Shown here piece after piece: positions 45,380-53,788 of a DNA stretch of 64,000 nt. Under the pieces are notes generated by a model. It was not told where the DNA came from. It did no database searches and saw only the letters and a list, made by a program, of their open reading frames with translations. Origin of the DNA: Actinoplanes derwentensis (GTDB lineage: Bacteria > Actinomycetota > Actinomycetes > Mycobacteriales > Micromonosporaceae). A program made the translations under genes and the position numbers. How positions within the stretch are numbered: the stretch's first letter is position 1; each line of letters starts with the position of its first letter. The stretch lies in NCBI RefSeq assembly GCF_900104725.1, contig NZ_LT629758.1, forward strand, positions 8,952,001-9,016,000. The letters run 5' to 3'.

Positions 45380-46717
45380 CAGTACCAGGTCAGTGGTGAG
45401 AGCGCCGCCGAGATTTCGGCCAGCATCGAGTCGGGCGTCGTCCGGGGCGACTGGATCGCCGGTGCCGCGCTTCCCTCGGTGCGTGTCCTCGCGGGTGCCC
45501 TGCACGTCAGCCCCGCGACGGTCGCGAAGGCCTATCAGGAGCTGCGCCAGCGTGGGGTGATCGAGACCGAGGGCCGTCGTGGCACCCGGGTCCGTGCCCG
45601 CCCGGCGGTGGCCGTGTCGCGGGCCGGGTCACTCGTGCCGGCACCGCCCGGTCTGCGGGATCTGTCCACCGGCGAGCCGGACCTGCGGCTCCTGCCGTCG
45701 CTGGCTCCCGCGTTGACGGCCGCTGGAGCGGCGGACGACCCACCCCGGGGGTATGTGTCCGCCGTCACCATGCCGGAACTGGTCGATGCCGCGCGTGTCC
45801 GGCTGACCGCTGAGGGCATCCCGGTCGGTGACGCGGACCTGGTGGTGACCTCGGGAGCGCTCGACTCGATCGAGCGGGTGCTCGTCGCGCATCTGCGTTC
45901 CGGCGACGCCGTCGCGGTCGAGGATCCGGGCTGGGCCGGTGTGATCGATTTGCTCGCCGCCCTCGGTCTGCGAGTGCTGCCGGTCGCCGTCGACCGGCAC
46001 GGCCCCGACCCCGGCGCGATGGAGAACGCGCTGCGGGCCGGTGCCCGGGCCGTGATCGTCACGGTCCGGGCGCAGAACCCGACCGGAGCCACGGTGAGTG
46101 CCGAGCGGGCCGGACAACTGCGGACCCTGCTGAGTGCTCATCCCGGTGTGGTGGTCATCGAAGACGATCACGCCGCCGAGCTGGCCGAGCGGGAAGCGCA
46201 CTGCATCGGTCCGGTGACGGGTTCCTGGGCGTTCATTCGTTCCGCGTCCAAGCCGTTCGGTCCCGACCTGCGGATCGCGGTGCTCGCGGGTGACGAGACC
46301 ACCGTGGCCCGGGTGGCCGGGCGGATGCGGATCGGCATGGGCTGGGTCTCCACCGTCCTCCAGCGGTTGCTGCTGTGGCTGTGGCAGGACCCGGAGGTGA
46401 CCGGCCAGGTGGCGGGGGCCGCGCGGGCCTACGGCGAGCGCCGTCGCGAGTTGCGTGCCGCCCTGTGGGCCGAGGGTGTCGAGGCTCACGGAGACACCGG
46501 CATCAACGTCTGGATCCCGGTTCCGGACGAGACCCGGGCCATCACGGTGCTCCGCGATCGGGGTTACGCGGTGGCGCCCGGGGCGATCTTCCGGATCGAC
46601 TCCCCGCCGGGGATCCGCGTCACGATCAGCACGCTGGAGGGCGGGGAGGCGGCCGACCTGGCCGGGGCGGTCGCGGCCGCGATCCATCCGGCCGGTGCCG
46701 CTCATCCGATGCGATGA
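45371..46717 (+). CDS. MocR-family PLP-dependent transcriptional regulator
   Basis: A 448-aa regulator with a GntR-type winged helix (residues ~10-75, LPSVRVLAGALHVSPATVAK) fused to an aminotransferase-like domain. The PLP site is conserved: AQNPTGA, the DD pair in VVIEDDHAAE and the Schiff-base lysine K294 in RSASKPFGPDLR. MocR proteins sense PLP or a PLP adduct; PdxR and PtsJ members control B6 genes. The gene diverges from a PNP-oxidase-like fusion, which makes that gene the probable target. The GTG start fits a -10 element 7 nt upstream. Confidence 0.92.
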   Translation: MAEQYQVSGESAAEISASIESGVVRGDWIAGAALPSVRVLAGALHVSPATVAKAYQELRQRGVIETEGRRGTRVRARPAVAVSRAGSLVPAPPGLRDLSTGEPDLRLLPSLAPALTAAGAADDPPRGYVSAVTMPELVDAARVRLTAEGIPVGDADLVVTSGALDSIERVLVAHLRSGDAVAVEDPGWAGVIDLLAALGLRVLPVAVDRHGPDPGAMENALRAGARAVIVTVRAQNPTGATVSAERAGQLRTLLSAHPGVVVIEDDHAAELAEREAHCIGPVTGSWAFIRSASKPFGPDLRIAVLAGDETTVARVAGRMRIGMGWVSTVLQRLLLWLWQDPEVTGQVAGAARAYGERRRELRAALWAEGVEAHGDTGINVWIPVPDETRAITVLRDRGYAVAPGAIFRIDSPPGIRVTISTLEGGEAADLAGAVAAAIHPAGAAHPMR

Positions 46718-46782
46718 GAGGGGGTGCGCCGTAAGAGGCAACCCGTGCGAATTTTGTCGGAGGGGCGGGGTAGAACGGTGCG

Positions 46783-47460
46783 ATGTCATGGACGGAAGCG
46801 CCGGCCGGCGCGCAGCAGTGGGTGCCACTGCACCCGCGGAGTATCGATGAGCTGAAGTCGTCAGCGGCGGGCTGCCAGGGTTGTGAGCTGCACCAGGACG
46901 CGACCCAGACGGTCTTCGGCCGGGGTGCGCCGAACGCGCGGATCGTCTTCGTGGGCGAGCAGCCCGGTGACATCGAGGACCAGCGAGGGCTGCCCTTCGT
47001 CGGGCCGGCCGGACGACTGCTGCGGGAAGCCGTGGACGATGCCGGAATCGACCCTTCTGAGCTGTACATCACTAATGCCGTAAAACACTTCCGTTTCGAG
47101 CTGCGCGGCAGCCGGCGGATCCATCAGACTCCCGGGCCGGTTCACATCGCCGCGTGCCGGCCCTGGCTGGTGGCCGAGTTCGCGCTGCTCAAGCCGGAGC
47201 TGGTGGTGATTCTCGGGGCCACCGCGGGGAAAGCGCTGCTCGGGCCGTCGTTCCGGGTGACCCGGGCGCGGGGGCAGCTCATGCCGTGGCCGGCGTCCGC
47301 GCAGTACCCGGAGGATTTCCCGGTGGGCGAAATCCAGGCACTTGCCACTATCCATCCGTCCGCGGTGCTGCGGGCGGACGACCGTGAGGCGGCGTACCAG
47401 GGGCTTGTCGATGATCTTCGGATCGCGGCCCAGGCGGTCGCCGGACCAGCGGTCCGGTAG
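46783..47460 (+). CDS. udgX: UdgX-type uracil-DNA glycosylase
   Basis: A 225-aa family-4-like uracil-DNA glycosylase with the UdgX hallmark. N-terminal Fe-S cysteines are in [12 protein letters not shown]; motif I is [20 protein letters not shown]. The insertion [18 protein letters not shown] contains the R-loop histidine (H114) that in mycobacterial UdgX forms a covalent bond with the abasic sugar after uracil excision. Motif II is IHPSAVLR. The covalent property is inferred from the conserved RRIHQTP loop. Start ATG 46783 has TAGAAC 6 nt upstream and no Shine-Dalgarno. The gene precedes DUF3046-recA-recX. Confidence 0.92.
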   Translation: MSWTEAPAGAQQWVPLHPRSIDELKSSAAGCQGCELHQDATQTVFGRGAPNARIVFVGEQPGDIEDQRGLPFVGPAGRLLREAVDDAGIDPSELYITNAVKHFRFELRGSRRIHQTPGPVHIAACRPWLVAEFALLKPELVVILGATAGKALLGPSFRVTRARGQLMPWPASAQYPEDFPVGEIQALATIHPSAVLRADDREAAYQGLVDDLRIAAQAVAGPAVR

Positions 47461-47591
47461 CTGCTGGATCGAGGCCCCGGCGAGCCACCAGGGCGATCAT
47501 CGTGGCCGGGGTGGCCGGGGGTGGCGGCGAGGTTGTCGGGCGAGGCGGGGCGGCGTGATGTGGGTGCCCGGCCGTGCGACTGGGGCGTGGG

Positions 47592-47597
47592 TACCCT
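47592..47597 (+). promoter_or_regulatory. -10 element of the DUF3046 gene, leaderless geometry
   Basis: TACCCT is followed by 6 nt and the GTG start at 47604. Confidence 0.6.
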
Positions 47598-47603
47598 TTC
47601 CCG

Positions 47604-47804
47604 GTGCGGTTGACAGATTTCTGGGAACGACTGGAGCAGAGCTTCGGGCCCGCCTACGCCCGCAGCATCGCGGCCGACCACGCCTTCACGGAGCTTGGTG
47701 GGCGGACGATCAACGGTGCGATTGCTCACGGTATCGAAACCGTTACCATCTGGCGCGCTGTGGTCGCGTCATACCCCGATCGAGTGCCCTCGCAACTACG
47801 CTGA
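47604..47804 (+). CDS. DUF3046 small protein
   Basis: A 66-aa protein, [15 protein letters not shown] at the start, [16 protein letters not shown] in the middle, [13 protein letters not shown] at the end. DUF3046 genes sit directly upstream of recA in most actinobacteria; their role is not known. GTG 47604 gives the family N-terminus (MRLTDFW); the GTG 30 nt upstream adds unrelated residues. 8 nt after its stop lies the LexA-type box of recA. Confidence 0.9.
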   Translation: MRLTDFWERLEQSFGPAYARSIAADHAFTELGGRTINGAIAHGIETVTIWRAVVASYPDRVPSQLR

Positions 47805-47811
47805 GCTGCTT

Positions 47812-47825
47812 AGAACACCCGTTCT
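47812..47825 (+). promoter_or_regulatory. LexA (SOS) box upstream of recA
   Basis: AGAAC-ACCC-GTTCT is a perfect palindrome matching the actinobacterial LexA consensus core GAAC-N4-GTTC. It lies about 175 nt before the recA start, the normal place for SOS control of the recA-recX unit. No second box of this quality was seen upstream of udgX or DUF3046. Confidence 0.85.
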
Positions 47826-47998
47826 GGCGTGTCGGCCGATCGTCGTACAGGTGTTCGGCTATTGTCCACAGCGGCTCGGTCATCCACAGCACACGCCGGG
47901 GCGGAGGATTTTTGTCATACCCCTCGCTTACCGTGTCGTCCGTGGTGAATAAAAGCTCGTCGACGAAGAACGCGAAGTCGAATACAGGGGTGGCAGGA

Positions 47999-49048
47999 AT
48001 GGCGGCAGGACCTGATCGGGAGAAAGCGCTTGAACTGGCGCTGGCACAGATCGACAAGCAGTTCGGCAAGGGTTCGGTGATGCGGCTCGGGGAGCGGCCC
48101 GTCTCGCAGATGGCCGTCATCCCCACCGGCTCCATCGCCCTCGATGTGGCACTCGGCGTCGGTGGTCTGCCGCGCGGCCGGGTCGTCGAGGTCTACGGTC
48201 CCGAGTCGAGCGGTAAGACGACGGTCGCCCTGCACGCGGTGGCCAACGCGCAGAAGGCAGGCGGTCTCGCGGCGTTCATCGACGCGGAGCACGCCCTCGA
48301 CCCGGACTACGCGCAGGCCCTCGGCGTCGACACCGACGCACTGCTGGTCTCCCAGCCGGACACCGGTGAGCAGGCCCTCGAGATCGCGGACATGCTGATC
48401 CGTTCCGGCGCCCTCGACATCATCGTCATCGACTCGGTGGCGGCCCTCGTGCCGCGTGCCGAAATCGAGGGTGAGATGGGCGACAGTCACGTCGGCCTCC
48501 AGGCCCGCCTCATGAGCCAGGCGCTCCGGAAGATCACCGGCATCCTCAACAACTCAGGTACCACCGCGATCTTCATCAACCAGCTCCGCGAGAAGATCGG
48601 TGTCATGTTCGGCTCGCCCGAGACCACGACCGGTGGCCGCGCGCTGAAGTTCTACGCGTCGGTTCGTCTCGACGTCCGGCGGATCGAGAGCCTGAAGGAC
48701 GGCACCGACGTCGTCGGTAACCGGACCCGGGTCAAGGTCGTCAAGAACAAGGTGGCCGCGCCGTTCAAGCAGGCCGAGTTCGACATCATGTACGGCAAGG
48801 GCATCTCCCGCGAGGGCTCGCTCATCGACGTCGGTGTCGAGCAGAACATCATCCGCAAGTCGGGTGCCTGGTACACCTACGACGGCGATCAGCTCGGCCA
48901 GGGCAAGGAGAAGGCCCGGGAGTTCCTCAAGGAGAACCCGGACGTCGCCGCCGAGATCGAGAAGAAGATCCTGGAGAAGCTCGGTGTCGGCCAGGCCGGC
49001 GCCGGCGATGCCGCCGGTGGTCCCGAGTTGCCGCCGGTCGACTTCTGA
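47999..49048 (+). CDS. recA: Recombinase A
   Basis: RecA forms the ssDNA filament for strand exchange and LexA autocleavage. The 349-aa product has [14 protein letters not shown] (Walker A), the [17 protein letters not shown]alker B region, the L1 and L2 DNA loops ([36 protein letters not shown]), and an acidic C-terminal tail. No intein is present. ATG 47999 ([15 protein letters not shown]) is chosen to match RecA of relatives, with GGCAGGA upstream; GTG 47944 is an in-frame alternative adding 18 residues. recX follows by 14 nt. Confidence 0.98.
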   Translation: MAAGPDREKALELALAQIDKQFGKGSVMRLGERPVSQMAVIPTGSIALDVALGVGGLPRGRVVEVYGPESSGKTTVALHAVANAQKAGGLAAFIDAEHALDPDYAQALGVDTDALLVSQPDTGEQALEIADMLIRSGALDIIVIDSVAALVPRAEIEGEMGDSHVGLQARLMSQALRKITGILNNSGTTAIFINQLREKIGVMFGSPETTTGGRALKFYASVRLDVRRIESLKDGTDVVGNRTRVKVVKNKVAAPFKQAEFDIMYGKGISREGSLIDVGVEQNIIRKSGAWYTYDGDQLGQGKEKAREFLKENPDVAAEIEKKILEKLGVGQAGAGDAAGGPELPPVDF

Positions 49049-49062
49049 TCCGGTAACCCACG

Positions 49063-49980
49063 ATGGCCGGACGACGTGGTGCACGGTCGGGGCGAGGATG
49101 GGATGCCATCCCGCCCCGGACCGGCACCGACATGTCAGCGGGCGACGACCCGGATGAACCGCGGCGCGCTGGGCCGCGCCGCGGTCATAGTGGCCGCTCG
49201 AGCTGGGGCAGTCCCGCCCGCAGTGACGACAGCGGATTCTCCAGCAGCGACGACGGATCTTCAGATGCCGGCGGTTCTTCGGGTGCCGGCGGATCTTCGA
49301 GCACCCGAAGATTTTCGGGCGGCGGCGGATCTTCGAGTGACGATGGATCTTCGGCCGACAGCGGTTTCCCGGCTGACGGCGGTTCTCCGGGCGGCGGTGG
49401 TTCTCCGTTCGGCCGAGGGCGGGGCGCGGCGAGCCGGAACGAGCCGCCGCGCAGTGAGTCGGAGGTCGCCCGGGAGATCTGTCTGCGCCAGCTCGCGGTT
49501 CGGCCGCGGACCCGGGCGGAACTGGCGAAGGTTCTGATCCGTAAGGAGATCTCCGAAGAGGTGATCGCCGAGGTTCTCGATCGTTACGACGAGGTCGGGA
49601 TCATCGACGACGCGGCCTTCGCCCGGGCCTGGGTCTCCAGTCGGCATCACGGGAGGGGCCTGGCGCGCCGGGCGCTCGCCAACGAACTGCGGCAGCGTGG
49701 CGTCGACGCTGAAGTGGCCGACGAAGCGCTGGAAGTGGTCGACGAGGAGGCGGAAGCCGACGCGGCCCGAGCGCTGGTGGACCGCAAGCTGCGCACCGCG
49801 CGGGGTGCGCCGGACGCGGTGTTCCGCAGGCTGGTGGCGATGCTCGCCCGTAAGGGATACCCGGCCGGCATCGCGATCCGGGCGGTGAAGGACGCCCTGG
49901 CCGCCCGAGATGCCGAGGCCGCCGAGTTCGCTGACGCGATCGACCCCGACGCTCTGGCCGACGAAGCCACCGGTATCTGA
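49063..49980 (+). CDS. recX: Regulatory protein RecX with low-complexity N-terminal extension
   Basis: RecX caps and inhibits RecA filaments. The RecX core is residues ~130-300: REICLRQLAVRPRTRAELAKVL, DRYDEVGIIDDAAFARAWV, GLARRALANELRQRGVD and LVAMLARKGYPAGIA, three helical repeats. The first ~125 residues are an unusual Ser/Gly/Asp-rich, DNA-repeat-encoded tail (GGSSGAGGSSS, GGGGSSSDDGSS) that should be disordered. A shorter protein starting inside this tail is possible, since no strong ribosome-binding site marks ATG 49063. Co-transcribed with recA. Confidence 0.93.
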   Translation: MAGRRGARSGRGWDAIPPRTGTDMSAGDDPDEPRRAGPRRGHSGRSSWGSPARSDDSGFSSSDDGSSDAGGSSGAGGSSSTRRFSGGGGSSSDDGSSADSGFPADGGSPGGGGSPFGRGRGAASRNEPPRSESEVAREICLRQLAVRPRTRAELAKVLIRKEISEEVIAEVLDRYDEVGIIDDAAFARAWVSSRHHGRGLARRALANELRQRGVDAEVADEALEVVDEEAEADAARALVDRKLRTARGAPDAVFRRLVAMLARKGYPAGIAIRAVKDALAARDAEAAEFADAIDPDALADEATGI

Positions 49981-50043
49981 CCCCGGGCAGGCCGCACCCG
50001 AGCCGAGCCGCCCGTGAGGCGCGAGGCGTGAGGCGAGCCTGGC

Positions 50044-50255
50044 TGGTGTCTGCCCCGGGGTTGTGAGGTGGGGCGGGCCGGTGTCTGCGGGGCGTGCGGC
50101 GAGTCCGACGACACCGCGCGACCGTGCTGACGGTGCCTGCGTCTGTGGGGGCGTGTGGCGAGGCCGGCGGTACCCCGCGACTGGGCGGTGCCTGCGCTGG
50201 AAATGTGCGGCGAGTCCGGCGGTGTCTGTGCTGGGGGCGTGGGGTCAGCCCGGCG
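50044..50255 (+). repeat. Degenerate ~53-nt repeats after recX
   Basis: Several related segments start GGTGTCTGC or GGTGCCTGC and contain GTGCGGCGAGTCCG or close forms (near 50044, 50080, 50133, 50188 and 50220), with spacing about 33-55 nt. The copies are eroded. No coding frame is supported. Confidence 0.5.
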
Positions 50256-50261
50256 GAGTAT

Positions 50262-50296
50262 GAGCCGAGAGCCGAGAGCCGAGAGCCGAGAGCCGA
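50262..50296 (+). repeat. Heptanucleotide repeat (GAGCCGA) x5
   Basis: Five perfect head-to-tail copies of GAGCCGA. A 7-nt unit would shift the reading frame with each copy gained or lost, but no convincing gene runs through it. It is a likely length-polymorphic site between strains. Confidence 0.95.
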
Positions 50297-51181
50297 GACT
50301 GTGACGGTGGGCTCAGGGGTGGATGGTTTGCGGGTGGGGCCGGTGGTGTCGGGGGGTCACCCGTGTGGTGGGAATCGATTGTGGGCTTGGTTACCCGTAC
50401 CGGATGAACGTTGTTGGGGTGGGGATCGAGGGTGTCGCCGATATAGTTCTGATGTGAGGATTGCTCCTCTGGTACCTGTTCGGTGGGATATCACTCGGTG
50501 GCTTGACAGGCGGGATGGCCGATACGTTCCGTTACTGTGGGTCTCTGTCACGCTCCGTGTCGCCAGGGATGGCGGTTGCGGGAGGGATGGCAGTGTTGGT
50601 GGCGGGATCGAGGCGGCGTGATCATACGGTACGTCGGGAATGTCCCGTGGGATCGTGAGCTGGGCGTAAGCAAGTCTGTGCCGTACGTCCCATCCGCTGC
50701 CGAATCATGAGTCCTTGACCGAAGCGGTGCTTGCGACCTAACCTCGCGTTACACAAGGTTTGTTCGACCATCGCATGCAACAGGCACAACATAGATCGCA
50801 TCACATTACGGCATCACTTGGGCGGTCAACCGCTCGTGGGATGCCTCCGTCGGCCGCTGACCGCGTGGCCGACGGCGCGACATACCGGCGGTCAACCCCA
50901 CAACTCCACACACTCCTGATTCGAGCGGCCTCCGGGCGGCTCACCGGCGGGGCGTTCTGAGCCAGACCGGGATGAGGGCGGAGTCTCCGGCGACAATGGT
51001 CGCGGGAGATGGTCGCCGATCCCACTGACGGTAACGAGCGTTCCCGGTCGTTGAGACGACCACGATGGCATGGCTACGCAGGGAAACGTTGCACGGATCT
51101 CCGTAGGTGATCTTCGGGCAACGCTGCCAGCCGATGATCCGAGCCGAAAGCTGTCGGCGAGTGCCGGCGGAAGCGGTGACA
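50297..51181. other. Intergenic DNA without supported gene
   Basis: This stretch is less GC-rich than its surroundings (notably 50380-50470 and 50690-50820). It contains TATAGT near 50441 that could be a -10. All open frames (for example a 60-codon minus-strand frame at 50622-50804) lack family similarity and a good ribosome-binding site. It could encode an RNA or be a decayed gene; nothing more can be said. Confidence 0.4.
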
Positions 51182-51404
51182 CGGGCGTCGGTTGCCGGAA
51201 GCCGAGAGGCGACCGGGATGCCAAGGCGGGCGTCGGCTACTGGAAGCCCATGGGCGACCGGGATGCTGGGGCGGGCGTCGGATGCCGGTAGCTGAGAAGC
51301 GGCCGGGATGCCGAGGCGCGTGTCGGTTACCGAAAGCTGAGGTGACCGGGACGTCGAGGCGAGCGTCGGTTATCGGTAGCTGACAGGCGACCGGGATGCC
51401 GGGG
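51182..51404 (+). repeat. 45-nt tandem array, five copies
   Basis: Units start at 51182, 51227, 51272, 51317 (43 nt) and 51360, each of form CGGGCGTCGG, variable, CGACCGGGATGCC, variable. A part-unit follows. The period is a multiple of three, so the open frame at 51070-51291 would read 15-residue repeats (GVGCRKPRGDRDAKA and so on), but it stops inside the array and has no start signal, so I do not call it a gene. Confidence 0.85.
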
Positions 51405-51437
51405 CGCGCGTGGATCTCGGCACGACCGGGTGCGGCC

Positions 51438-51980
51438 TCAAGGCCGAGTCAGCCGGACGTGACGGGTCCGGGCTACGCCGGATCCGGTGACGATCGGTGT
51501 GAACCGATGGAAGCCGGACGCCAGGATCGACTGGCTGATGTTCAGCAGGGCCGACTGCGGGCGTATGGCTGAAGAGGCCGCCGCGAGAAGGCCCGGCGAC
51601 GCCATCGTGAGCCGATCAACCGCCCTGGGAAAGCCGCGCACCGTGACCCGCGCACCGAGCGACCCGTAAGGGCCGGACGGGCTCGCGAACGAAAGGCTCG
51701 CAAGGGCCGGACAGCCGCGGTCCGAACGGTCGCGAGCCAGATGGCTACGCGTCGGACGGTCACCGGCTAGATAGCTGAGGGTCGGACGTTCGCTAGCCGA
51801 AGGGCTGCGCTTCGGACGACCGTTAGCCAGGGGCTGCGCGTCGGACGGCTGCGGGCCGGACGGTGCCGGACGGCTGCGACGGCCAGCGGTGCCGGGCCGG
51901 ACGGCGAGGACGGAGACTGGAGGCTCGGGGTAGCCGAAGGCGGAACGCGTACTCCCGGGCCCGTTGCCGCCCGCGGTCAT
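51438..51980 (-). CDS. Candidate 180-aa protein with decapeptide repeats
   Basis: Starting at ATG 51980 with AAGG a few bases upstream, this frame diverges from rny. It is Pro/Ser/Arg-rich, with 10-residue repeats around residues 45-90 (PKRSPSASER, PTLSYLAGDR, PTRSHLARDR) and a more hydrophobic C-terminal half. Third codon positions are GC-rich but less so than in the sure genes. No family is recognised and no signal peptide or membrane helix is clear. It may be a repeat-derived chance frame. Confidence 0.3.
   Translation of the reverse strand: MTAGGNGPGSTRSAFGYPEPPVSVLAVRPGTAGRRSRPAPSGPQPSDAQPLANGRPKRSPSASERPTLSYLAGDRPTRSHLARDRSDRGCPALASLSFASPSGPYGSLGARVTVRGFPRAVDRLTMASPGLLAAASSAIRPQSALLNISQSILASGFHRFTPIVTGSGVARTRHVRLTRP
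51720..51868 (+). repeat. ~30-nt tandem array upstream of rny
   Basis: Units of 29-31 nt begin GTCGGACG or a close form at 51720, 51751, 51781, 51811 and 51840. Each contains a GCTAGCC- or GGCTAGA-like core and ends GGCTGCGC or similar. Weaker copies extend back to about 51670. It lies 190 nt before the rny start. Confidence 0.75.
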
Positions 51981-52057
51981 CTGCCTTGGTCGGGCATCCC
52001 GTAAGAGATGCTCGCGCGCGTGTGCACCGCGCCGGCGGCGAAGGGAGACGCGGCGAG

Positions 52058-53782
52058 ATGGATCCCGTGGACTGGGTGCTCGTGGTTGCGATCATCGTGC
52101 TTGCCGCATTGGTGATAGCCGGGCTGGTTCTCGGGACTAGAGCTCTGCGCCAGTTGCGGAATGACCGGCAGGTGGCCCAGGAACGCCAGGAACAGGCGGT
52201 GGGCGACGCCCAGGCGAAGGTCGAGGACGCCAAGGCCAAAGCCGCTTCGGTACGGGCGGAGACCGCCGCCGCGAAGGCCGAGGCGAGTGCCGCCCGGGCG
52301 GAGGCTCGCCGGGTTCTGGAGGCGGCACACGGTGAGGCCGACACGATTCTGGAGCACGCGCACCGGCAGGCGGAGACGGACGCCGAGCAGTTGAGGGCGG
52401 CGGCCCGCCGGTCCGGTGAGCGGGAGACCGCGCTGATCAACGCGACGGTGAAGGAACAGTCGGCCGAGGTGGAACGCCGGGCCGCGCGGATCGACGAGCG
52501 GGAGCGTCTGCACGGCGACGAGGTGGAGCGCCTGGTGGAGCGGGAACGCCGCCTGGCCATGCTGGAGTCCGAGCTGTCGAAGCGGGAGACCGCGGTGACC
52601 AGCCGCGAGTCCGAGCTGACGAAGGCGGAAGAAGTGAAACGCCGGGAGCTGGAGCGGATCGCCGGGCTCAGCGTGGACACCGCGAGAACCGAGTTGATCG
52701 AGGCGATCGAGGGTCAGGCGAAGCGCGAGGCGGCGATCCTGGTCCGCGACATCGAGACGGACGCGCGGAACACCGCTGACACCCGGGCCCGGCACATCGT
52801 GGTGGACGCGATTCAGCGGATCGCGAGCGAGCAGACCGCGGAGAGCGTCGTCAGCGTGCTGCACCTGCCGAGTGACGAGATGAAGGGCCGGATCATCGGC
52901 CGTGAGGGCCGCAACATCCGGGCGTTCGAGTCGACCACCGGCGTGAACCTGATCATCGATGACACCCCGGAGGCGGTTCTGCTCTCCTGCTTCGATCCGG
53001 TGCGCCGTGAGGTGGGCCGGCTGACGCTGGAGAAGCTGGTGCTGGACGGGCGGATCCACCCGCACCGGATCGAGGAGGTCTTCGACAGCGCCAAGAACGA
53101 GGTGGAGCGTCTCTGTGACCGGGCGGCCGAGGAGGCCCTCGTCGACGTGGGGATCACCAACATCCACCCGGAGATGGTGAAGTTGCTGGGCCGGCTGCGG
53201 TACCGGACGAGTTACGGCCAGAACGTGCTGAAGCATCTGGTGGAGACCGCGCACATCGCCGGGATCATGGCGGCCGAACTGCGGCTGGACGTGCCGACGA
53301 TGAAGCGGGCCGCGTTCCTGCACGACATCGGCAAGGCGCTCACCCACGAGGTGGAGGGCAGCCACGCGCTGATCGGTGCTGATCTGGCCCGCAAGTACGG
53401 CGAGCACGAGGACATCGTCCATGCGATCGAGGCGCACCACAACGAGGTGCCGCCGCAGACGATCGAGGCGGTGCTGACGCAGGCTTCCGACGCGTGTTCC
53501 GGTGGGCGCCCCGGTGCCCGGCGCGAGAGCTTGGAGGCGTACGTCAAGAGGTTGGAACGTATCGAGGAGATCGCCGGCGGTAAGGCCGGCGTCGAGAAGG
53601 TCTTCGCCATGCAGGCCGGCCGGGAGATCCGGGTGATGGTGCGCCCGGACGACATCGACGACATCGGCGCCGCGGTCCTCGCCCGTGATGTGGCGAAGCA
53701 GATCGAGGAGGAGCTGACCTATCCGGGCCAGATCCGGGTCACCGTGGTCCGTGAGTCCAGGGTGACGGAGCTGGCCCGGTAA
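52058..53782 (+). CDS. rny: Ribonuclease Y
   Basis: RNase Y is a membrane-anchored endoribonuclease that starts mRNA decay. The 574-aa chain has an N-terminal membrane helix (VLVVAIIVLAALVIAGLVLG), a long Ala/Glu/Arg-rich coiled coil (~25-230), a KH domain with GRIIGREGRNIRAFE, and an HD domain with LHDIGKALTHE plus EAHHNEV. ATG 52058 is chosen because it puts the membrane helix at the very N-terminus and has AAGGGAG upstream; the open frame before it is not similar. Presence with RNase J gives two decay-initiating systems. Confidence 0.95.
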   Translation: MDPVDWVLVVAIIVLAALVIAGLVLGTRALRQLRNDRQVAQERQEQAVGDAQAKVEDAKAKAASVRAETAAAKAEASAARAEARRVLEAAHGEADTILEHAHRQAETDAEQLRAAARRSGERETALINATVKEQSAEVERRAARIDERERLHGDEVERLVERERRLAMLESELSKRETAVTSRESELTKAEEVKRRELERIAGLSVDTARTELIEAIEGQAKREAAILVRDIETDARNTADTRARHIVVDAIQRIASEQTAESVVSVLHLPSDEMKGRIIGREGRNIRAFESTTGVNLIIDDTPEAVLLSCFDPVRREVGRLTLEKLVLDGRIHPHRIEEVFDSAKNEVERLCDRAAEEALVDVGITNIHPEMVKLLGRLRYRTSYGQNVLKHLVETAHIAGIMAAELRLDVPTMKRAAFLHDIGKALTHEVEGSHALIGADLARKYGEHEDIVHAIEAHHNEVPPQTIEAVLTQASDACSGGRPGARRESLEAYVKRLERIEEIAGGKAGVEKVFAMQAGREIRVMVRPDDIDDIGAAVLARDVAKQIEEELTYPGQIRVTVVRESRVTELAR

Positions 53783-53788
53783 AGCGGG

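Noticed and set aside
50622..50804. 60-codon minus-strand frame in the less GC-rich part of the recX-rny gap, considered as a transposase remnant
   Set aside because: No transposase motif, no terminal inverted repeats and no ribosome-binding site; kept as unexplained intergenic DNA.
51070..51291. 73-codon frame with 15-residue repeats (GVGCRKPRGDRDAKA type)
   Set aside because: It stops inside the array after two units, has no start signal, and other frames through the same array are equally open.
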